Assembly (NCBI GenBank): GCA_027457225.1
Contig: DAIDTL010000064.1
Coordinates: 1 to 6,668 of the forward strand
From: Ferrovaceae bacterium
GTDB lineage: Bacteria > Pseudomonadota > Gammaproteobacteria > Burkholderiales > Ferrovaceae
Length of the DNA: 6,668 nt
Reading direction: 5' to 3'
Shown here: positions 1 through 4,355 of the stretch, in pieces
Position numbering within the stretch: position 1 is the first letter of the stretch
How the letters are laid out: each line of letters starts with the position of its first letter
Made by a program: the position numbers and the translations under genes
Notes under the pieces: generated by a model
The model's database searches: none
Told to the model about the DNA's origin: nothing
Seen by the model: the letters and a program-made list of their open reading frames with translations, nothing else

Positions 1-273
1 CGCAAGGCGCAAGGTACGCACCGCATCTTGTGCGGTATAGCATCCTGCGGTATTGGGGAGCAGGGTATAGCGGGAAGGCGGGACGACATCCAGCAAATTC
101 GGCTCATTGGGATTTTGGCCAATGTTGGTGCGACGGATGGCTATAGTGACGATTTCTGCGCCACTGGCTTCGATGGCTTTTTGGGTTTGATCGAAGTCGG
201 TATATTTGCCAGTGCCTACCAGCAAGCGCGAGCGAATGGTTTTTCCAGCGATGACAAAGGGGTCGTGGTTCAT
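1..273 (-). CDS. thiG: Thiazole synthase ThiG, N-terminal part (cut by window edge)
   Basis: ThiG makes the thiazole phosphate moiety of thiamine in the cytoplasm from deoxyxylulose 5-phosphate, dehydroglycine/iminoglycine and sulfur carried by ThiS thiocarboxylate. The 91 visible codons start at an ATG (271-273) and run open to the left edge. Recognisable family blocks are LLVGTGKY (residues 17-24), the strand IVTIAIRRTNIGQNPNEPNL (41-60) and the loop LLPNTAGCYTAQDAVRT (71-87), all in the expected order of the TIM barrel. The catalytic lysine that forms a Schiff base with the sugar lies beyond the visible part, so activity cannot be judged. The gene starts 19 nt after the thiS stop codon on the same strand, which supports a thiS-thiG operon and joint expression. 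Only a weak GAAG-like ribosome-binding site is seen, rather far upstream of the ATG. The identification is secure; the C-terminal two thirds are missing only because of the window boundary. Confidence 0.95.
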   Translation of the reverse strand, partial: MNHDPFVIAGKTIRSRLLVGTGKYTDFDQTQKAIEASGAEIVTIAIRRTNIGQNPNEPNLLDVVPPSRYTLLPNTAGCYTAQDAVRTLRLA

Positions 274-292
274 GGTGAAAGATCTTCAAAAA

Positions 293-496
293 TCAACCAC
301 CGCCGACAGCAACCACGATTTCGAGGTGGTCCCCTGTAGACAGGATGGTTTCGTTAAAGCGGCTTCGGGGAACGATCTCACCATTTCTTTCCACGGCAAT
401 ACGACGTTGCGTCAACTCAAGATGGGAAATCAATTGAGTGACTGTGGGAGCAGTTTCGAAACGGCGATCTTGACCGTTGATGGTAACTTGTATCAC
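293..496 (-). CDS. thiS: Sulfur carrier protein ThiS
   Basis: ThiS is a small ubiquitin-fold protein whose C-terminal glycine is adenylylated (by ThiF/MoeB-type enzymes) and converted to a thiocarboxylate that delivers sulfur to ThiG. The product is 67 residues, normal for the family (about 66). It ends in VAVGGG, giving the required terminal Gly-Gly. The beta-grasp pattern is visible: MIQVTINGQ at the start, the helix around TVTQLISHL (18-26), then the NGEIVPRSRF block (38-47) and GDHLEIVVAVGGG (55-67). The start is GTG (494-496); a stop codon lies in frame a few codons upstream and no ATG is available, so this start is effectively forced. No strong Shine-Dalgarno sequence precedes it; an AGGA about 12 nt upstream is the best candidate. 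It lies directly upstream of thiG, the usual partner. Confidence 0.93.
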   Translation of the reverse strand: MIQVTINGQDRRFETAPTVTQLISHLELTQRRIAVERNGEIVPRSRFNETILSTGDHLEIVVAVGGG

Positions 497-523
497 GAGG
501 TTCGGATGTCCTTAGTGCCGACT

Positions 524-529
524 ATTCTA
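524..529 (-). promoter_or_regulatory. Possible -10 element of the thiS-thiG promoter
   Basis: On the minus strand this reads TAGAAT, a 5/6 match to the sigma-70 -10 consensus, about 28 nt upstream of the thiS start. Transcription would begin near 517 and give a leader of only about 20 nt. No good -35 hexamer is found at the usual spacing, so this is a tentative call. The same TAGAATAG-N-CG string occurs on the plus strand as the -10 region of the tRNA promoter. Confidence 0.35.
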
Positions 530-550
530 GCATGGGTGCGCTGCGTCTCA

Positions 551-580
551 TTGAGGACTGTTTCCAAATTGGCGTAGAAT
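551..580 (+). promoter_or_regulatory. Predicted sigma-70 promoter for tRNA-Gly (and mutY)
   Basis: TTGAGG (551-556, 4/6 match to the -35 consensus) and TAGAAT (575-580, 5/6 match to the -10 consensus) are separated by 18 nt. A GC-rich stretch AGCCGC follows the -10, resembling the discriminator of stable-RNA promoters. The start site would be near 587, only about five bases before the mature tRNA end at 592, as expected for a short 5' leader removed by RNase P. No other promoter is apparent before mutY, so it may drive that gene as well. Confidence 0.6.
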
Positions 581-591
581 AGCCGCTTTCT

Positions 592-665
592 GCGGGTGTA
601 GCTCAATGGCAGAGCAGAAGCTTCCCAAGCTTAAGACGAGGGTTCGATTCCCTTCACCCGCTCCA
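592..665 (+). tRNA. glyU: tRNA-Gly (anticodon CCC)
   Basis: The 74-nt cloverleaf can be folded by hand. The acceptor stem is GCGGGTG (592-598) with CACCCGC (655-661), followed by discriminator T662 and an encoded CCA (663-665). The D stem is GCTC/GAGC (601-604 with 612-615). The anticodon loop is TTCCCAA (622-628) with anticodon CCC at 624-626, reading GGG codons. The T arm is GAGGG-TTCGATT-CCCTT (638-654). It closely resembles the E. coli tRNA-Gly(CCC). The outermost anticodon-stem pair would be G617-A633, a mismatch (positions 27 and 43). The gene symbol follows E. coli usage and is by analogy. Confidence 0.95.
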
Positions 666-684
666 ACGCACATCGGTCGCTGCG

Positions 685-1761
685 TTGTCTGATTTTTCTT
701 CACGGATTGTGGATTGGCAACGGCAACATGGCCGTCACGATCTGCCCTGGCAAGGTACCCGGGACGCGTATCGGATCTGGGTGTCGGAAATCATGCTCCA
801 GCAAACCCAGGTCGCTACGGCGATTCCCTATTACCAACGTTTTTTGGCGCGTTTCCCTGATGTTATGACACTCGCTGCGGCGGATGAAGAGGCGGTGCTG
901 GTGTACTGGTCTGGATTGGGCTATTACGCCCGGGCACGCAACCTGTACCGTGCTGCGCGAATGGTGGCAGAGTGCCCGGGAGCCAGGTTTCCGCAAGATG
1001 TTGCAGGCCTCATGACGCTTCCCGGCGTGGGCCGTTCCACTGCGGCAGCCATTGCCGCATTCGCTTATGGGCATAGCCACGCTATCCTGGATGGGAATGT
1101 CCGACGTGTGTTAACGCGTGCATTTGCGGTTCCGGGTTATCCGGGGCATGCGTCAGTGGAGAAGGGTTTGTGGGCCCTTGCAGAAAACCTGCTTCCCGGG
1201 GAGCATATCGAAGCCTATACACAAGGGCTGATGGATATTGGGGCCACCCTATGTACCCGGCGCCAGCCTCGTTGCGGCGACTGCCCTTTACAGACGATTT
1301 GCAAGGCCTATCTGACCCAAACCGTGCCAAGTTTTCCCACACCTAAAGCCGCTCGCGTCATTCCGGAACGAACCACCCGAATGTTGCTGGTCCGACAAGG
1401 AGAGCATTGGTTGCTGGAAAAACGGCCCCGTAGGGGAATCTGGGGCGGGCTCTGGAGTTTCCCGGAAATTGCCCTGGAAGACGATCCCGTGGAACGTCTC
1501 AGAGTGTGTTGGGGATTGAATGCATGGCCTGTATCGACGTTGCCCCCGTTTCGCCATACTTTCACACATTATCGGTTGATCATTCATCCCGTCTGCCTTG
1601 CGGTCGGCAAACGCAAGGCGCTGACAGACAGTGGTGGCCATTTGTGGCTGAATCAGGCAGATGTCGCAGCAGCAGCCATTCCAACGCCGGTGCGCAAAAT
1701 CTTTAAACTACTCTCCCAACTCACGATGGATGATACGAACAGCGTATTCGGATCGGAGTGA
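685..1761 (+). CDS. mutY: A/G-specific adenine DNA glycosylase MutY
   Basis: MutY removes adenine mispaired with 8-oxoguanine in DNA, the last safeguard of the GO repair system against G:C to T:A transversions. The 358-residue product has the family layout. The catalytic glutamate is E35 in IWVSEIMLQQTQV, the helix-hairpin-helix is LPGVGRSTA (112-120), and the catalytic aspartate is D136 in ILDGNV. The 4Fe-4S cysteines are C190, C197, C200 and C206 (spacing 6-2-5, as in E. coli). A NUDIX-like C-terminal domain follows from about residue 230, with FRHTFTH (289-295), the counterpart of the FSH loop that recognises 8-oxoguanine. The start is TTG, chosen because the N-terminus then aligns with E. 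coli MutY; there is no ATG in frame upstream and no clear ribosome-binding site. A GTG at 709 is the alternative start. It begins 19 nt after the tRNA CCA end and its last 54 nt overlap the 3' end of rapZ on the other strand. Confidence 0.95.
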   Translation: MSDFSSRIVDWQRQHGRHDLPWQGTRDAYRIWVSEIMLQQTQVATAIPYYQRFLARFPDVMTLAAADEEAVLVYWSGLGYYARARNLYRAARMVAECPGARFPQDVAGLMTLPGVGRSTAAAIAAFAYGHSHAILDGNVRRVLTRAFAVPGYPGHASVEKGLWALAENLLPGEHIEAYTQGLMDIGATLCTRRQPRCGDCPLQTICKAYLTQTVPSFPTPKAARVIPERTTRMLLVRQGEHWLLEKRPRRGIWGGLWSFPEIALEDDPVERLRVCWGLNAWPVSTLPPFRHTFTHYRLIIHPVCLAVGKRKALTDSGGHLWLNQADVAAAAIPTPVRKIFKLLSQLTMDDTNSVFGSE

Positions 1762-2583
1762 ACGGGCCAAAGATTCGGCCAGATAGACGGAACGATGCTG
1801 CCCTCCGGTACAGCCAATGGCAATGGTCAGTGCTGTGCGGTTGTCGCGAATGAAATCAGGGGCCCAGCGACTGATAAATTGTTGAATATCCTCGAACATG
1901 CGACGGGTCATGGGAATGCTTTCGAGAAAACGAATGATTTCAGGATCCTTCCCTGTCAAAGGACGAAGCTTGGGGTCATAGAAGGGGTTGGGAATGCAAC
2001 GCACATCAAATACAAAATCCGCATCGAGTGGGATGCCGTGCTTGAAACCAAAGGACTCGAGAAACAAGGTTAGGCGCGAGGAATCGAGCTGAACAAAATC
2101 GCGCACCCAGGTACGCAGGGTATTGGGTGATATATTGGTGGTATCAATGCGATGGGCAATGCCTGCAGCCGCTTCCAGAAGGGCGCGCTCAGCGCTGATG
2201 CATTCGGCGATGGAGAGCTGTCCATTTGCAAGGGGGTGGGGACGCCGGGTTTCGGAAAAGCGACGAACCAGTTCCTGCTCGCTGGCGTCTAGAAACAACA
2301 ATCGTACATCCAACCCTTTCCCGCGCAGCGAAGACAGGGTGTCCGGCAGCTGTTTGACAGTTTCTCCACCCCTTGCATCGAGAGTCAAGGCAATGCGATG
2401 TTCGCCGCGTTCAACCAATCCTTCGATGACGGCTGTCACAAACATGAGGGGCAGGTTATCCATGGCAAAATAGCCCGCATCTTCCAGTACGCGCAGTGCA
2501 ACGGTCTTGCCCGAGCCGGAAAGACCGCTAATTAGAACAATCTGGGAAGGAGCCGGTGCAGAAGGAGAGGCTGTTTCAATCAT
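1708..2583 (-). CDS. rapZ: RNase adapter / nucleotide-binding protein RapZ (YvcJ/YhbJ family)
   Basis: In E. coli RapZ binds the small RNA GlmZ and hands it to RNase E, controlling glucosamine-6-phosphate synthase; in other bacteria the role is less clear. The product is 291 residues (E. coli 284). The N-terminal P-loop domain has Walker A GLSGSGKT (20-27) and the MDNLP block (41-45). The C-terminal domain carries the hallmark stretches ESFGFKHGIP (176-185), VFDVRCIPNPFYDPKLRPLTG (residues 191-211) and AIGCTGGQHRSVY (255-267). The ATG at 2581-2583 is preferred; a longer open frame reaching 2745 only adds residues inside hprK unlike the family. This start overlaps the hprK stop by 8 nt and has GGAA four bases upstream, suggesting translational coupling. 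The protein ends RIIHRELGE, lacking the lysine/arginine-rich tail that E. coli RapZ uses for RNA binding. Last gene of the operon; its 3' end overlaps mutY by 54 nt. Confidence 0.95.
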   Translation of the reverse strand: MIETASPSAPAPSQIVLISGLSGSGKTVALRVLEDAGYFAMDNLPLMFVTAVIEGLVERGEHRIALTLDARGGETVKQLPDTLSSLRGKGLDVRLLFLDASEQELVRRFSETRRPHPLANGQLSIAECISAERALLEAAAGIAHRIDTTNISPNTLRTWVRDFVQLDSSRLTLFLESFGFKHGIPLDADFVFDVRCIPNPFYDPKLRPLTGKDPEIIRFLESIPMTRRMFEDIQQFISRWAPDFIRDNRTALTIAIGCTGGQHRSVYLAESLARSLRSEYAVRIIHRELGE

Positions 2584-3544
2584 GGGATTCCGGGTCGGGC
2601 AAGAGTTGCTCTTCGGCCATGAATTCTTCCTGACGTCGTATGAACTGTTCAGTGCTGTCGATGCCACGTTGTGAAAGGATAAAGTTGCGTGTGGCGGCCT
2701 CCACCAATACCGCCAGATTGCGACCCACAGCGACAGGAAGCACATAGCGCGGTACTTCCAAGCCCAGAATGTTCTGTGTTTTATTGTTGCCAGGCAACCT
2801 ATCCAACGCAGACAGGTCGCCTTCGGGAAGGCGTTCCAGGTGCACGATCAGCTTCAGGTTTTTACGGGGCCGTACTGCAGTTTCACCAAAAATCGAACGA
2901 ATGTTGATCAAACCCAGACCACGCACTTCCAGAAAGTCGCGTAACAGGGGAGGGCATCGGCCTTGCAATGTTTCCGGTCCGATTCGATAAATCTCCACAA
3001 CATCGTCAGCCACTAGCCCATGGCCGCGGGTGATCAGTTCCAGTGCCAATTCGCTTTTTCCGACAGCAGAGTCTCCCGTGATCAGTACCCCTACCTCCAG
3101 AATTACCATGAATACGCCGTGCAAGGTAATTTCCTCAGCCAATTCCTGGCTGAGATAGTGCCGCAACAAGTTGATAACAGTGGCACTGGGCAGGGGTGAG
3201 CCAATGATTGGGACGCCATGAGCCTCAGCTGCTACGCCCAACGCAGCGGGTAGCAGGCTGCCGTCCGAGATGATGATCGTGATCAGGTCTTCTGAAAAAA
3301 TATTATCGAATGCCCGTTGCAGTGCAGTGCCATCCAGGCCCAGAAGATAGGTGATTTCCATATGCCCGAGTACCTGGAACCGGTGCGGGTGGGTCAGATT
3401 AAGGTGCGCGATGAGGCCCGCGCGCGGATCCGTCAAGCTGCCCACCGGGGCGGACCGCTGGCACCCATGGCGTCCTGCCAACCAGACGAGGTTGAGCTTT
3501 TCGCGGTTCTCGTTAAACAGTCGTTGAACGCTGACGTCGGGCAT
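2576..3544 (-). CDS. hprK: HPr kinase/phosphorylase HprK
   Basis: HprK phosphorylates a serine of HPr-type phosphocarriers using ATP or pyrophosphate and also removes that phosphate, linking metabolism to phosphotransferase regulation. The 322-residue product has the usual N-terminal domain (about 1-130, with IISDGSLLP at 91-99) and the kinase domain. Visible kinase features are H142 (LHGVF), P-loop GDSAVGKS (157-164), the acidic pair D180-D181 (LVADDVV), the HprK signature EVRGLGLINIRSIFG (206-220), and the C-terminal QNILGLEVPRY and VGRNLAVLVE blocks (257-267 and 273-282). The P-loop has Ala160 where I would expect Gly from the B. subtilis enzyme (GDSGIGKS). The ATG at 3542-3544 is forced because an in-frame stop lies six codons upstream; GGAA sits 5 nt before it. 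The first 32 nt overlap the end of ptsN. Its presence between ptsN and rapZ is typical of beta-proteobacteria-like clusters. The substrate HPr is not in this window. Confidence 0.96.
   Translation of the reverse strand: MPDVSVQRLFNENREKLNLVWLAGRHGCQRSAPVGSLTDPRAGLIAHLNLTHPHRFQVLGHMEITYLLGLDGTALQRAFDNIFSEDLITIIISDGSLLPAALGVAAEAHGVPIIGSPLPSATVINLLRHYLSQELAEEITLHGVFMVILEVGVLITGDSAVGKSELALELITRGHGLVADDVVEIYRIGPETLQGRCPPLLRDFLEVRGLGLINIRSIFGETAVRPRKNLKLIVHLERLPEGDLSALDRLPGNNKTQNILGLEVPRYVLPVAVGRNLAVLVEAATRNFILSQRGIDSTEQFIRRQEEFMAEEQLLPDPESHD
2584..2591 (-). promoter_or_regulatory. Ribosome-binding site of rapZ (weak)
   Basis: On the minus strand GGAATCCC immediately precedes the rapZ ATG, giving a short GGAA four bases from the start. 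It lies inside the last codons of hprK and supports the shorter 291-residue start. The same eight bases precede hprK. Confidence 0.45.
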
Positions 3545-3998
3545 TGGGATTCCATTCGTTCAGGATGTGCCAGGCTTGTGGCGCGTCGGTCGCCGCGAGC
3601 AGCGCTTGACGCAATTCGGAATCGTTGAACATTTCTGCGATTTCACTCAGTAATTTCAAGTGCTGTTCATTGGCATGTTCGGGCACCAGCAAGGCAAAGG
3701 CCATTTTGACATTCTGCCCGTCCGGAGAATCAAAAGGGATGTCACCGGAAATTCTGATGAAGGCACAAATGGCCTCCCGAAGTCCCTTCAGACGTCCGTG
3801 TGGGAGGGCGAAGCCATGGCCGAGCCCTGTGGAACCCAGTTTCTCACGATTGAACAAGGCATCGAAGATCTGGCTTCTGGAAATCTGATTGTGATTTTCA
3901 AAAAGTATCCCGATCTGTTCGAACAAGCGCTTCTTGCTGCTGACATCAAGATCCAGGACAACGTGGCCGGGATCAAGCAGTTGTTTAATGGAGACCAT
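3513..3998 (-). CDS. ptsN: Nitrogen regulatory phosphotransferase protein EIIA-Ntr (PtsN)
   Basis: PtsN is the terminal phosphate acceptor of the nitrogen phosphotransferase chain (EI-Ntr, NPr, EIIA-Ntr). It does not transport sugar; in other proteobacteria its phosphorylation state controls potassium transport, sensor kinases and other regulatory targets. The product is 161 residues, normal for the family. The active-site region REKLGSTGLGHGFALPHGRL (51-70) contains the phosphorylated histidine, most likely H67, equivalent to H73 in E. coli. The rest follows the EIIA fold, with KMAFALLVPEHANEQHLKLL (residues 98-117) as a conserved second block. The ATG at 3996-3998 lies 14 nt after the hpf stop, with no recognisable Shine-Dalgarno sequence, so translation may depend on coupling to hpf. 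The C-terminus NARRQRSTTV is encoded by bases that also encode the start of hprK (32-nt overlap). Placement after rpoN and hpf is a classic arrangement. Confidence 0.96.
   Translation of the reverse strand: MVSIKQLLDPGHVVLDLDVSSKKRLFEQIGILFENHNQISRSQIFDALFNREKLGSTGLGHGFALPHGRLKGLREAICAFIRISGDIPFDSPDGQNVKMAFALLVPEHANEQHLKLLSEIAEMFNDSELRQALLAATDAPQAWHILNEWNPNARRQRSTTV
3546..3553 (-). promoter_or_regulatory. Ribosome-binding site of hprK (weak)
   Basis: The minus strand reads GGAATCCC then A before the hprK ATG, placing GGAA five bases from the start. It lies within the coding sequence of the ptsN C-terminus. It supports the ATG at 3544, which is the only in-frame start before an upstream stop. 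Confidence 0.45.
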
Positions 3999-4012
3999 GG
4001 GCGCGAACCGAA

Positions 4013-4336
4013 TCAGTCACCAGCCAGATGCTTGATGGGTAGGCCATTGCGTTGATCGTGTTGTTTTTCTTTGTGCCGAATGATCTGGCGATCGAGCGTG
4101 TGGACCAGTTCGTCAATGGCTGCGTACATGTCCGAGTTGGAAGCTTCCACAAACAGATCACGACCATTGACATGCACATTGGCTTCCACGTGCTGGTTGA
4201 GTTTCTCAACCGTGAGAATCACACTCACATCGATGGGATGTTCAAAATGCCGCTTGACGCGCTCCATCTTGTCTACAACATAATCCCGGATGGCTGGGGT
4301 AATTTCGACGTGTTGTCCGGTAACTATGACATTCAT
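4013..4336 (-). CDS. hpf: Ribosome hibernation promoting factor, short form (Hpf/YhbH)
   Basis: Hpf binds the small ribosomal subunit in slow growth or stationary phase and helps turn ribosomes into inactive 100S dimers (with RMF in enterics), protecting them until growth resumes. The product is 107 residues, close to the short E. coli form (95) and lacking the C-terminal dimerisation domain of long HPFs. Conserved elements are VTGQHVEITPAIRDYV (5-20), TVEKLNQHVEANVHVNG (42-58) and the SDMYAAIDELVHTLDRQIIRHKEK stretch (68-91). The tail beyond residue 92 (HDQRNGLPIKHLAGD) extends about a dozen residues past the E. coli protein. The ATG (4334-4336) has the best Shine-Dalgarno sequence in the operon, suggesting strong translation. 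It starts 19 nt after rpoN, as in most proteobacteria. Confidence 0.95.
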   Translation of the reverse strand: MNVIVTGQHVEITPAIRDYVVDKMERVKRHFEHPIDVSVILTVEKLNQHVEANVHVNGRDLFVEASNSDMYAAIDELVHTLDRQIIRHKEKQHDQRNGLPIKHLAGD

Positions 4337-4342
4337 TTTGTG

Positions 4343-4349
4343 CTCCCTC
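4343..4349 (-). promoter_or_regulatory. Strong Shine-Dalgarno sequence of hpf
   Basis: The minus strand reads GAGGGAG, then CACAAA and the hpf ATG, placing GGAG six bases from the start. It is the strongest ribosome-binding site in the window and sits in the rpoN-hpf gap, so hpf need not rely on coupling to rpoN. Confidence 0.7.
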
Positions 4350-4355
4350 AGTGAG

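Noticed and set aside
1..20. Tandem GCAAGG-like repeat at the left edge
   Set aside because: Two short copies only, within thiG codons for an ordinary leucine/arginine/alanine stretch.
206..577. 123-codon plus-strand open frame over thiG/thiS
   Set aside because: It is antisense to two recognised thiamine genes and runs into the tRNA promoter region; nothing in the translation is recognisable.
497..591. Possible TPP riboswitch upstream of thiS
   Set aside because: The gap to the tRNA is only 95 nt and partly taken up by the tRNA promoter. An ATGAGA...ACCC resemblance on the minus strand lacks the rest of the conserved THI-box core, and the predicted leader is about 20 nt.
592..665. tRNA-Gly as an integration site for a mobile element
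   Set aside because: The region downstream is mutY, an ordinary core gene; no integrase and no repeat of the tRNA 3' end is seen in the window.
2584..2745. Longer rapZ start giving 345 residues
   Set aside because: The added residues lie wholly within hprK in another frame and have no family similarity, while the ATG at 2583 gives the usual length and places Walker A correctly.
3181..3200. TGGCAC strings as sigma-54 promoter candidates for autoregulation of the operon
   Set aside because: Several TGGCAC occurrences on both strands were examined; none has a TTGC-like -12 element at the correct spacing, and all lie inside coding sequence.
3660..4055. 131-codon plus-strand open frame over ptsN
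   Set aside because: It runs antisense to a clearly recognised gene, has no recognisable domain, and is the kind of long shadow frame expected in moderately GC-rich coding DNA.
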